Source: Bubalus kerabau
Lineage: Eukaryota; Chordata; Mammalia; Artiodactyla; Bovidae
Assembly (NCBI RefSeq): GCF_029407905.1
Contig: NC_073646.1
Span: forward strand, 16,510,001 to 16,574,000
Direction of reading: 5' to 3'
DNA length: 64,000 nucleotides
The position numbers and the translations under genes are program-made. A model generated the notes under the pieces. That model saw only the letters and a program-made list of their open reading frames with translations, searched no databases and had not been told where the DNA came from. This document shows positions 53,045-63,070 of this stretch, one piece after another. Every line of letters begins with the position of its first letter. Within the stretch, counting starts at the first letter, position 1.

Positions 53045-53830
53045 TGGCTACCTGTTGCTGTGTAACAAACTGCTGCCAAACTTAGTGGCTTAGACAGTTA
53101 TTTATTATTATCTCTCCAAGTTTTGTGGGTTAACTGGGCTTTGAGCAGGATGTTTCTCCTTTGGGTTTTCCAATGTGTTACAGTCCAATATAGGGCCTCC
53201 CTGGTAGCCCAGCTGGTAAAGAATCCGCCTGCAATGCAGGAGACACCGGTTTGATTCCTGGGTTGGGAAGATCCTATGGAGAAGGGATAAGCTACCCACT
53301 CCAGTATTCTCGGGCTTCCCTGATGGCTCAGCTGGTAAAAAATCCGCCTGCTATGTGGGAGATTTGGGTTTGATCTCTGGGTTAGGAAGATCCCCTGAAG
53401 AAGGAAACGGCTACCCGCTCCAGTATTCTGGCCTGGAGAATCCCATGGACTGTATAGTCCATGGGGTTGCAAAGAGTCAGACACAACTGAGCAACTTTCA
53501 CTTTTACAGTCAGATATGGGCTGGTGCTGCCTTTACAGGTTTGGCTAGGATGGAGCCCAGCACATCTCGTTCACAGGACTGGCTGTTGGCCGGGAGCTCA
53601 GCTGGAGCTGTCGACTGGAGCACATGTGGCTTGGGCTTCTTCAAGCAGAGTGGCTGGGTTCCAGGAAGATGCTTCTCAAGAGTGAATGTTCCAGGAGTCC
53701 CAGCAGGAGCTGCTTAATAGCCTAAGCTCAGAGCTCCCAGAACATTACTTCCACCACATTATTGGTCAGACAAGTCACTAAGTCTAACCCAGTTTCAAAG
53801 GGAATACAATCCCACCTTTCCTTCAGGGAA
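53045..53830 (+). mobile_element. Ancient mammal-wide repeat split by Bov-tA
   Basis: TTGCTGTGTAACAAACTGC, TTAGTGGCTTAGACAG, then after the SINE CTGGCTGTTGGCCGGGAGC, TCAGCTGGAGCTGTCG, ATTACTTCCACCACATTATTGG and TTTCAAAGGGAATAC. Same class as 32395-33010. Family name unresolved. Confidence 0.62.
53193..53503 (+). mobile_element. Bov-tA SINE with duplicated tRNA head
   Basis: Two tRNA modules (53193 and ~53310) precede a Bov-A body that carries the short CATGGACTGTATAGTCCATG deletion form. Duplication TTACAGTCCAATAT (53178-53191) and TTACAGTCAGATAT (53504-53517). Confidence 0.95.
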
Positions 53831-53989
53831 ACATCAGAGAGTTTGTGGCCTCTTGAATCTGACACATAGACCTGCAGTGGGGAGCCTGCACACAATGGCT
53901 CTTTTGTTAAATTGCAACATTAACAAGTTCTGATGCAGAAAACGAAGCCCTGTTGATAAGAGAGCTTTTAATAGGGTGGTTTTGTCTGG

Positions 53990-54165
53990 AAAAAAGCCAG
54001 AGAAGGCTTCTTGGGAGTAGATAAACTGAGATGTGAAGGTCAAGTGGAGTTAACCAGAATGAAGAAGGGAGGACAGAAAGCAACCTGTGCAAATGTCCTG
54101 GGGCAGGACTGCAAGAAGGCTGGTGTAGCTAGAGCTGAGAGTGTGAGGAGATTGTGGTAAAAGTT
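53990..54165 (-). mobile_element. L2 LINE fragment
   Basis: GGCTTCTTGGGAGTAGATAAAC, CAACCTGTGCAAATGTCCTGG and AGGCTGGTGTAGCTAGAGC fit the reversed L2 body. Confidence 0.68.
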
Positions 54166-54865
54166 AAGTTTACTGGCTTGGTGATGACTGTCAGTTCCTT
54201 CTCTCTCTAAGCTTTGAAAATTGGGTAATATTTACCACATGAGGCTGTTGTGAGGATAAATTAAGAATGAGTCAGTAAAGCCTTGCCCAGTGAAATTTTC
54301 TTTCTTCTTAGAAATGGTTGTTAGCAAATGAAAAGAGCATCCACCTGGCCCTCTTCTGCGTCCCCTTCTCACTCATCAGATCCACTCTCCAGGGTAGAAG
54401 TGAGCTTGCAGCACATGGCTTTAGAGTTGCAAGCTCTCCATAAAGTCTTACCTAAACTGTGAAGTGCTCTCCTGGGACTTGTGAACAGTCCCAGTGAACT
54501 TAAATCACTGCCTGGCTATTGTTTTGAAGCGACACCAACCCCAAACTGTAGCACGTGTGGCTCTTGCACAAGGGTTGCATTTCTTTGCCTGCCCTCAGTG
54601 CTGATTTGCATGACTTTTCCCCCAACCATCATCACCCCCACCCTACCTGACCAGCTGATGTTAACACATGAATTCACTTATAGCACATGGGATGGGCCCT
54701 GATGAAAAAGAATGTTCTGGTTCAAAATGTGAGGTGTGCTGAGTCTGAGAGACTCCTTCTACTCCCATCATATATGGCTTTCCTTCTGTTATTAAGTTGC
54801 CATCACTCTGGATTCCAGATAGTTCCATAAACATTTCAAACCCCATCTTATTTCAGGGCCCTCAC
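54166..54865. other. Unique sequence
   Basis: No repeat or gene is recognised. Confidence 0.4.
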
Positions 54866-55115
54866 ACCTGCCTTTCTTCTGCCTAGAACGTTCTTCACCA
54901 AAGAGGCCTTCCCCGGTCTCTAGGTTTCTTTCAATCCCACAGCAACCTCTGCTTCCCCTTCACAGCTCTGATCTCCGTCTGCATGGCTCCACTTACTGCT
55001 GCCACCAACCTCTATGACCTTCCCCCAAACGATCCTGTAAGAGTCATAAAGACTTGGTGCCCTCAGCTCCCGGCCTGGAGCCTGGCACCGAGCTCAGGAT
55101 ATATTCATTGAAGTT
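54866..55115 (+). mobile_element. L2 LINE 3' fragment
   Basis: CCTTTCTTCTGCCTAGAACG, AGAGGCCTTCCCCGGTCTC, GCCTGGAGCCTGGCACCGAG and ATATATTCATTGAAGTTGG give the L2 3' order. Confidence 0.76.
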
Positions 55116-55154
55116 GGGGGACAAGAAATGAGGGAGGTTGAAAGTGCAGAGAGG

Positions 55155-55345
55155 AGAGGAGAGCTTTTAGAATCAGAAATCCTGGTTGCATGCACCAATT
55201 CCTAGCTTGGTGCTTTGGGGACTACTTACCAACCTCCTGAGCCTCAGTTTTCTCATTGTATAATGGGGATGATAATCATCCCCACCCGATTGGCTTGCAG
55301 TGTGAAGATGGTTTTCACAGATGTGTGTTAAGTGCTGAACCAAGA
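55155..55345 (+). mobile_element. MIR SINE
   Basis: TTAGAATCAGAAATCCTGG, CCTGAGCCTCAGTTTTCTC, ATTGTATAATGGGGATGATAA and GTGTTAAGTGCTGAAC match MIR on +. Confidence 0.82.
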
Positions 55346-55414
55346 TCACTGGGATGATCTTTCCTCCCACAGGGCTGCCTGCTCTGATGCCCTGGGTGCC
55401 TGATTTGAAATGGT

Positions 55415-55620
55415 AGCAGTTAACACCCAGACGGCACCCTCTATGCCAAGCACTTTCCCTTATTAATGCGCTTTCATCCTCACCTCACTTCTGGGTGTCA
55501 CAGGTCCCACTGAAGAAGGGCAGTTCAGGGTAGGAACAGCTGAGCCAGGTGAGTAGGTGGCAGAGGAAGGATTCACACACACCCAGGCTGTCTGGCTCCA
55601 GAGTCTTAACCAGGACTCTG
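55415..55620 (-). mobile_element. MIR SINE
   Basis: CTCTATGCCAAGCACTTTCCC, TTTCATCCTCACCTCACTTC, GCTGTCTGGCTCCAGAGTC and TTAACCAGGACTCTG read as reversed MIR. It lies head to head with the preceding MIR. Confidence 0.75.
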
Positions 55621-56509
55621 AGCAACCCATCTAGGATTTGTTTTTCACCTCCCTTTGCAGAAATGTTCTTTTTCTCATTTCTCATTGTATGTGTCAAGGC
55701 TCCCTGTGGTTGCAGTCGAGACACACTGATTAGTGAAGTGGAGTTGAGGCTGGAGGTGGGGAGGACAGGACACTCACAAGGAGACCCACCCATGAGCCAC
55801 CCCATTCTGTGCCCTGGTCTTAGTTCATTAAGGTGACTGAATGATGACCTGGAGAGGCCAGGGCCATGGAGAGAAAAAATTAATGTGACTCATGGTTTCC
55901 CTGGAAATGAGATGCAGGAAGTGGAAGACGGGACGGAGGGGACCGTCTGGGCCAGAGCCCTTTTTGGGGTTTCTGAGGGCAGGCAGGCAAGGTAAGGCAG
56001 AGTGAACAGCTTAGGGTTGGCTGGTTGGATCATTCTGAGGGGCTCTGGGCTCTAGGAGTAGCCTCTGGTTGCCTGAAACGTAGCCCTAGCAGGACTGTTG
56101 GCTCATCAAGGTGGTCCTTAGGGGGTTGCCGACTAGGGATCAGTTGGCTTGTATATGGACCCAGTGCTGTCTCCCAGAGCTGGCTCACCCTGGGGTGGGG
56201 GACAGGGGTCTATTTCCCCTTGGGTCTATATGGTCCTCACATGCCAGAGCATCAAGAATCCAGAAAGCAGGAAAATACAGTTAATGTAACTGGCTCTGTG
56301 ATCGGGATAGAACTAGACAAAGGAAACACAGAGCATCCTCCTTCCTTGCTAAAGTGTGGGCACCAGGAGTGACTGCTGTGGAGTCCAGCCTGAAACCCCC
56401 AAAATGCAGTGTTGATTCATCTTGTCATCAGAAATGCCGCCTCTTTTCTGAATAAAGTATCCGCTCCCAGAGGCACAGGTAGGCCAGCTGTTGCCTTGCC
56501 TCTGCAGGC
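55621..56509. other. Unique sequence
   Basis: No repeat or gene is recognised. Confidence 0.4.
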
Positions 56510-56765
56510 TGCATGCATTGAGTATCTGAGTGTCAGGCTCGGGGCAAGGCACTGCGGTACAATGGTGAGCAGTTAGGCTCATTCCCTGACCTCCCGACAC
56601 TTCCAGTCTAGTGGAAGAGACTGAGGTTAGTGAAACGGGGCAGTAGGGAGGTCAGTCCTGGAGATCATGGAAGTCTTCTCAGAGGAAGTGACATTGTAGC
56701 TGAGTTTGGAAAGGTGCTTTGAGAATGTTTGGTGGGAGCTGGAAGAAGGAGAAAATGGGATGTAG
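56510..56765 (-). mobile_element. L2 LINE fragment
   Basis: GCATTGAGTATCTGAGTGTC, GGCAAGGCACTGCGG, CTTCCAGTCTAGTGGAAGAG and GAGGAAGTGACATTGTAGC are in reversed L2 order. Confidence 0.72.
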
Positions 56766-57067
56766 TAAGTCCAAAATACACTTTTCTTCCAGCGTTGAAG
56801 GAACTGTGAACATCTGTGCTAAAACCAGGCCCAGTACCTCCTTTAGGGGTTCAAATCTGATCCTTTGTGAAGGTGGGGTTGCTTTGTGAGGTCCTTTGCC
56901 TCATGGCTTGTGCAGTAATGGGTTGCAGGGAAGAGGGGAGGTGTCACTCGATGCATTCACCTTCTGGCCACACTCAGCCTGTATAGTTACTGGAATAAGT
57001 GACTGAACAGATATTAATATTAAATATGGGCTGGATTGCAGATCCGGGGTAGGATTTGACAAGTTAT
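56766..57067. other. Unique sequence
   Basis: Nothing is recognised here. Confidence 0.4.
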
Positions 57068-57081
57068 ATACCCTTCCTTGG

Positions 57082-57289
57082 GGCTTTCCTCATGGCTCAG
57101 TGATAAAGAATCCACCTGCAATGCAGGACACCCAGGTTCCATCCCTGGGTCGGGAAGCTCCGCTGGAGGAGGGCATGGCAATCCATTCCAGTATTCTTGC
57201 CTGGAGAATCCCATGGACAGAGGAGCCTAGTAGACTGCAGATCATAGGGTCTCAAAGAGTCAGGCAGACAGAAGTGATTTAGCATGCAC
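57082..57289 (+). mobile_element. Bov-tA SINE (first of two at one site)
   Basis: GGCTTTCCTCATGGCTCAG to GACAGAAGTGATTTAGC. Flanked by ATACCCTTCCTTGG (57068-57081) and ATACCCCTCCTTGG (57290-57303). Confidence 0.96.
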
Positions 57290-57303
57290 ATACCCCTCCT
57301 TGG

Positions 57304-57525
57304 CCTTCCCAGGTGGTGCTAGTGGTAAAGAACCCATCTGACTTTGCAGGAGATATAAGGGATTCATGTTTGATCCCTGGGTTGGGAAGATTCCCTGGAG
57401 GAGGGCATGGCAACCCACTCCAGTATTCTTGCCTGGAGAATCCCTTGGACAGAGGAGCCTGGTGACTACAGTCTATAGGGTCACAAAGAATCGGACACCA
57501 CTGAAGTGACTTAGCACACACACAC
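57304..57525 (+). mobile_element. Bov-tA SINE (second of two at one site)
   Basis: CCTTCCCAGGTGGTGCTAG to GACTTAGCACACACACAC. Flanked by ATACCCCTCCTTG at 57290-57302 and again at 57526-57538, identical over 13 bases. Confidence 0.96.
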
Positions 57526-57538
57526 ATACCCCTCCTTG

Positions 57539-58506
57539 CTTCTCCTGGCAGTGGAAGCATCAGGAAAAGCCACATTACATCTGTAGACACACCCCGTCTA
57601 GGTGTTTCTTGTCTGGGAAACCAAATATGATTAGATCTCCTTGGAGCTCCATCACTTGGATCAGCTTCCAAAATGGTGGATGGTACTTGACTGGGAGATT
57701 CAAAGTTTGAGACCACCCCATTTCCTTGAGGGTCAGAGAGAGACTTTGATTATTTAGATTCCTGAGAACCTTTCTGCCTTGTCCCTTCCCTGTTCCCCTG
57801 AGAATTGCTAATCTCCACGTGAGTCTTTTTCTCCCCCAATCCTTGGTATTCGTGAAGTTGGAATTTGGTTGTCATGGCATTTAATCTGTTTACATAGGTT
57901 TTATTCTGCCCGCTAAGTACACTGTGGGTAGTGTGGTTGAGTCCAGGCAGGGTTAAGCCTGGGGTTCTGGAATCCTTGGGAGGGGGGTGTATGTGTGTGA
58001 GTGCTCACGCATGTGTGCTAGGAGCACCTCACATGGGCATGACAGTCATGCCCTCCACGTCAGGTGCTATTCACAGAGTTTCTCATGTGAGTGATTCCCT
58101 TAGACTCAGGTCAAACTGTAGCCATGAGAATGCAAATCCTACCTCATCAGCATATGGACCCTCACCTCCAGGATCTGTGCACAGCATCAGTGGGGGGATT
58201 TGGGGACCCAGAGAAGCAATCTTGCATGTATTTCTCACACATGCCCTTCAAGTCAAGTTGGTGTGAGCTAAGACGCTCTGGTTGCTGTGCATTAAAAATG
58301 TGATTATATTACAGTGGGGGCAACTTTTGTCCCCCTTCTGTATCCCCCTCCACCAAGAAGTTGGAAAGGTTTTTGAAAAATCATGCACCAGTAGAAAGAA
58401 AGCATCTTTTTCCCAAAAGCCTCCTTGCCACCTACTGTTGAGAGCCAGGCTGAGTGTCAGAGTAGATTCCATGATTTAAACAGCTGGATCAATTGTGTCC
58501 ATCTAA
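57539..58506. other. Unique sequence
   Basis: No repeat or gene is recognised. A short TG tract lies at 57988-57999. Confidence 0.4.
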
Positions 58507-58683
58507 GCCTGCAATGCGGGAGACCTGGGTTTAGTCCCTGGGTTGGGAAGATCCCCTGGAGGAGGGCATGGCAACCCACTCCAGTATTCTTGCCTGGAGA
58601 ATCCCCATGGACAGAGGAGCCTGGTGGGCTACAGTCCATGGGGTCGCAAAGAGTCGGACACGACTGAGCGACTAAGCACACCA
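58507..58683 (+). mobile_element. Bov-tA SINE, 5'-truncated
   Basis: It begins inside the tRNA part (GCCTGCAATGCGGGAGACC), missing its first ~35 bases with the A box, and ends GACACGACTGAGCGACTAAGC. The body is close to consensus, suggesting a young copy. Confidence 0.94.
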
Positions 58684-58943
58684 GAGCACAAACCAGAGAG
58701 AGGCCTTTAGGCAACAGGGCTCTCTTCTTGGACAGTCTATGGAGTCCCTGCCTATGTTTTACAGCCAGGTAAGCAGTTGCTCACAAACCTCAGTCTATAG
58801 TTCATCAGGTACTCTGTCTATCAGATCTAGTCCCTTAAATCTATTTCTCACTTCCACTGTATAATCATAAGGGATTTGATTTAGGTCATACCTGAATGGT
58901 CTAGTGGTTTTCCCTACTGTCTTCAATTTAAGTCTGAATTTGG

Positions 58944-59218
58944 CAAGGAATGATGCTAAAGCTGAAACTCCAGTACTTTGGCCACCTCATGTGAAGAGTT
59001 GACTCACTGGAAAAGACTCTGATGCTGGGAGGGATTGGGGGCAGGAGGAGAAGGGGACGACAGAGGATGAGATGGCTGGATGGCATCACTGACTCGATGG
59101 ACGTGAGTTTGAGTGAACTCTGGGAGTTGGTGATGGACAGGGAGGCCTGGCGTGCTGCAATTTGTGGGGTCGCAAAGAGTCGGACATGACTGAGCGACTG
59201 AACTGAACTGAACTGAAC
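58944..59218 (+). mobile_element. BovB LINE 3' end, strongly truncated
   Basis: Starts at AAGGAATGATGCTAAAGCTG and ends with CTGAACTGAACTGAACTGAA. Only the last ~275 bases remain. Confidence 0.95.
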
Positions 59219-59694
59219 TAAGCCATTGGTCGTTCTCAAAGGACAAAGCTGAGGCAGGATGTACTATAGTTACACGGTTTGACCCAGAGCTGTTAGAGAT
59301 GGGGGGTCTTGGAAAAGTCACCCCCTTGAGCAGTGACCATCCAACCCAGAGCCAACTAGTCAGTGTTTTCATTTGCAGTTTTTCTCAATTCACTGTCATG
59401 AGGCCTTGTGGCCAAAAGACTTCTTCAAAAAGCAATAAACTTTCCTTTCATCAAGTGAAATGACTGGGATGCCTTCTAAGCAGTTTCATGGTGGCAGGGC
59501 ATTTTTAACAGCCCGAGGTGATACTGCCAGCATTCCTCTGAGAGTGAGACAATATAATTCAATTTGGATATATTATAATTAATTAATTGCATTAAGTAGA
59601 TAGCTCTTGGCTTTAATGGTACTCAAGAAACTAGCACCGCGAAGGGGGTTGTAATGTTATTATTTTAATTTTTATTATCAGTATCAATAATAGC
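59219..59694. other. Unique sequence, AT-rich part possibly conserved
   Basis: 59540-59640 includes a homeodomain-like TAATTAATTAATTG. No gene is seen. Confidence 0.4.
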
Positions 59695-60090
59695 AACTCC
59701 AACTAATACTTTTGCACAAATTTATGTTCAAGCACCATGTTGAGTGCTTGGCTTAAATTACCTTGGATCTGGTGACTCAGATGTTAAAGAATCCACCTGT
59801 AATGCAGGCGACCCGGGTTTGATCCCTGGGTCGGGAAGATCCCCTGGAGAAGGGAATGGCTACCCACTCTCGTATTCTTGTCTGGAGAATTCCATGGACA
59901 GAGGGGCCTGGTGGGCTACAGTCCATAGAGTTGCAAACAGCTAGACATGACTGAGCAGCTAACACTTCTACTAAGCCTCGCAGCTAGCCTGTGACGGACG
60001 TGCTATTGTGATTTACGTTCTGCACTCGAGGTTGAGTCATTGCCCGAAGTCCTTTAGGTCATAAGGGCTGGATTGCAAGGTTCAGACCCA
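59695..60090 (-). mobile_element. MIR SINE split by Bov-tA
   Basis: TTCAAGCACCATGTTGAGTG before and TTGAGTCATTGCCCGAAG, GGTCATAAGGGCTGG, GGTTCAGACCCAGACAG after the SINE form one reversed MIR. Confidence 0.65.
59764..59970 (+). mobile_element. Bov-tA SINE nested in MIR
   Basis: GGATCTGGTGACTCAGATG (diverged head), GACCCGGGTTTGATCCC, and a body ending GACATGACTGAGCAGC. Confidence 0.93.
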
Positions 60091-61552
60091 GACAGATCGG
60101 TTCCAGCCCACAGGTACTTTACTGCCGAGCAGATAATCTGCCATCTTTATTTGAATATTTACATCAGTGTCTGGAATATGCAAGAAGCCTTGTGCAAGGT
60201 GATGATGGTCAGCAACAGAGAGCCAAAGTGGAGTGGATCCAGTGGCCTGGGAATGTTCAGGTTTTCTCTGTACACACTTAGGGCTGTAGTGCACATTTTG
60301 TATCAGCATTTCTGGATTTCACGTGGAAGCTGATGGAATGAGGAAGCTAGGCTAGCTCTCTGGTGTGAAGGGCAGCAATTCAGGTGTTGGCTCTGGGGCA
60401 GCCAGCGTGTCGAGGATTGGGTTCTGCACCCATCACAGGTAGTATAAACTTGGAAGTAGCCATGACAGGGTCTGTGCGAGTCAGTCCCAATGTGGTTGGG
60501 TCATCATCTGCCCCGGCAGAACCTCCAAGCTTGACTCCTGTTATCCCAAAGGCCTTGCAGGTCACCTGATATCATGTAGTGCATTCCTTTTGAGTTTGTT
60601 GTTTGCAACTTAAACTTTATCTTACACACACCCTTCAGATATCAATACTGCAAAAACAGTTGAGTAACGTTAGCAAGCATTCTTAATCCCTGACCACCCA
60701 TCTCATCTGCTTGCTACAGGAGCCAGGACCATAACTGTGATTCAGAGTGAAGGGCATGCACATCGTTGTTCATGAGCTGTGCACGAGGAGGGCTTTGAGG
60801 GGCTGCTGTGATATGGGAAACACAAGCTGTTGGGATTTTTTAATTCTTCAGTCTTAATATGTGTGTTTCAGTTTCTTCCTTGTCTTCAAACTACAGCCTC
60901 TTGCAAATCCCATTCTTATTTTCTGCTTTCCAGTAAACTTCAAAATAGAATTAAATTGCAAGTTGGAACTTGACCTGTTACTCTTTCTAGCTCTGAAGGA
61001 GGAGATCCGGGTTCACTTTGGCAGCTTCCTGCTCTTTCCATTCACTTTTAGTAGGTGGTTCGGAAGAAGGTCTTTGTAATTTTCATCTTTTTTCCCCTAG
61101 ACTAAGGCTTTCTCCGGTTTTAATATGTGTTATTATGGGCAGATCCTTTGGCCCAGTTTCTAGAGCCCAATTTGGGTCCTGAGTACTGCCTAAATCTGGC
61201 ATCTGAACCCAGAACAGGCTGGGGGATGTCGCTGGAGGGTATCCAGTGTCCCTCCCCCGAAGCATCTGACACATTATTCTTTCAGCAGCTAGAAACATAT
61301 CAAGTAAGGCTATTATGGTCCCATCTACTGAGTTTTGAATAAGCTGGAGGAATGTTTCTTTTTGAGGCTAGCAATTGGGTACCTGGTCAGGAAATTTCTG
61401 GGTGACCTGTTATAATCACTCAGATGTGAAACAGGAGTGAGTGGGAACTACAGCTGAGACTGACTCCACAAGAACAGTGCTGTGACCTTCCTGAGGCTTT
61501 GGTTCTGAAGATTTCACGAGAATTTGTGATATATTTGTGTATACCTTTTAGC
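60091..61552. other. Unique sequence
   Basis: Nearly 1.5 kb has no recognised transposon. 60384-60569 is open on both strands but has no known domain or clear splice sites. Confidence 0.4.
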
Positions 61553-61768
61553 TGAGCTTCCCTGGTAGCTTAGCTGGTTAAAGAGTCTGCCTGCAATGCA
61601 GGAGACCCTGGTTCGATTCCTGGGTTAGGAAGATCCCCTGGAGGAGGGCGTGGCAATCCACTCCAGTATTCTTGCCTGGAGAATCCCCATGGACTGTAGC
61701 CCGCCAGGCTCCTCTGTCCATGGGGTTGCAAACAGTCAGACATGACTGAGCAACTAAGCACAACACAC
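61553..61768 (+). mobile_element. Bov-tA SINE with internal inversion
   Basis: Normal head and body to 61692. The segment 61693-61717 is then inverted between CCATGGAC (61687-61694) and GTCCATGG (61716-61723), after which the body resumes in the usual direction to GACATGACTGAGCAAC. Confidence 0.95.
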
Positions 61769-61985
61769 CATTTAGTAAGTGCTTACCAAGCACATGCCAC
61801 TGGACCCAATAAAAACTTTTAAAAACAAGATCCCCTTTTTTCCTTAAAAAGAAATCTGTATGATTTTGTTTTGCAGGAGTGGTAACTGAGGCTCTGAGAG
61901 GCTAAGTAACTTGCTCAGGGTCACACAGCCTGTAATGACGGGATTAGAATGCAGATCTGCCTGATTCCCAGGGCCGTGGGAATTG
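61769..61985 (-). mobile_element. MIR SINE
   Basis: AGTGCTTACCAAGCACATGCC, then GTGGTAACTGAGGCTCTGAG, GGCTAAGTAACTTGCTCAGG and GTCACACAGCCTGTAATG read as reversed MIR with a shifted middle. Confidence 0.8.
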
Positions 61986-62026
61986 ATCTTCCATAGCAGG
62001 AGCCCCACAGACGGGTGGTGAGCAGA

Positions 62027-62049
62027 TGAATGAATGAATGAATGAATGT
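62027..62049. repeat. (GAAT)n tetranucleotide repeat
   Basis: Five GAAT/ATGA units. Confidence 0.93.
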
Positions 62050-62149
62050 GGCAGAGGAGTTCAAATGAAGAGGGTGACTTTGAAAGACTGTGTGACACTT
62101 GCCAGAAGAGACACTCTCTGTTCTTTTGTTTTCTTTTCCTTTTGCATTC

Positions 62150-62222
62150 CCACACCCAGCCTAGTGTCTAGCATATTCTAAACACACCAGATAATTTGTT
62201 AAATGAACGCTGAATTCACAAA
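62150..62222 (+). mobile_element. L2 LINE tail fragment
   Basis: CCAGCCTAGTGTCTAGCATA and AATTTGTTAAATGAACGCTG match the L2 tail. Confidence 0.6.
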
Positions 62223-62589
62223 GGAATAGAAAAGGCCACTTTTTTTTTCTTTTCCCTTGAATTAATGATTTAGCTGTTCAGCATCTTCCTCCTTATCCTA
62301 AAGGGCCTTGGGGTCCCTTTTGACCCCCCACTTTCTAAGGGCTGTTGGAGAAGGTTGGCATGAACACATCTTCTCTTCCCCAGGGCCTCCTTCTCCCCAT
62401 CTGCTTTCCAGATGAGCAAATGACTCATCAGCTCCCTGCAGCCTTCCCAGACCTGCTTTTTGTCTTCTTCCCTCTCTTTCCTAGTCTCCTGAGCACAACT
62501 CTTTTGGCCGCAAGTGATGGGAACCAGCTCAGTGTTGTTCAGACCCCAGGGGATCTCCCAGATGGTGGTTCACAGAATCCTAAGAGAGA
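62223..62589. other. Unique sequence
   Basis: Nothing is recognised here. The 99-residue frame has no domain. Confidence 0.4.
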
Positions 62590-62660
62590 CTTCACCGAAG
62601 CACAGAGAGGGGCAGTGGTGTGCTCCAGGTCACACAGCTATTAACTGGAGGGAAGCCTGG
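62590..62660 (-). mobile_element. MIR fragment
   Basis: GAAGCACAGAGAGGGGCAG and CCAGGTCACACAGCTATTAAC form a short reversed MIR core. Confidence 0.6.
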
Positions 62661-62669
62661 GGAGAGCTT

Positions 62670-62815
62670 GAGGATTTTGAGAATTAACTGCATGAGGGTG
62701 GAGACTGTTTTATTCACCTGTGTGTGTGCTTAGAACAGTAACACCCAGCACAGAGTACTGCTCAGTAAGTACTGTAGTTGGGATGAAAGAGTGAATGAAT
62801 ACGTGAATAGATGAA
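62670..62815 (+). mobile_element. L2 LINE tail fragment
   Basis: GAGGGTGGAGACTGTTTTATTC, CAGCACAGAGTACTGCTCAG and GAAAGAGTGAATGAATACG form the L2 3' end. Confidence 0.65.
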
Positions 62816-62851
62816 GTCTTAGTCTTAGAACCGCCCTCCTTCCCATGGTAT

Positions 62852-63062
62852 ACCTTCCTAGATGGCTCAGTGGTAAAGAATCCGCCTGCCAATGCAGGAG
62901 ATGGCAAGAGATTCAAGTTCAATCCCTGGGTCGGGAAGATCCCTGGAAGAGGAAATGGCAATCCACTCCTGTATTCTTGCCTGGAAAATCCCATGGACAG
63001 AGGAGCCTGGTGGGCTACAGTCCATGGGGTTTGCAGAGTCGGACACGACTGAGTATACTTCA
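62852..63062 (+). mobile_element. Bov-tA SINE
   Basis: ACCTTCCTAGATGGCTCAG to GACACGACTGAGTATAC. Likely duplication: CCTTCCCATGGT before and CCTCCCCATGGT after (~63066-63077). Confidence 0.94.
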
Positions 63063-63070
63063 CACCTCCC

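Noticed and set aside
57082..57525. Regularly spaced repeats resembling a CRISPR array
   Set aside because: The repeated units are SINEs of ~220 bases with target duplications; the organism is a mammal.
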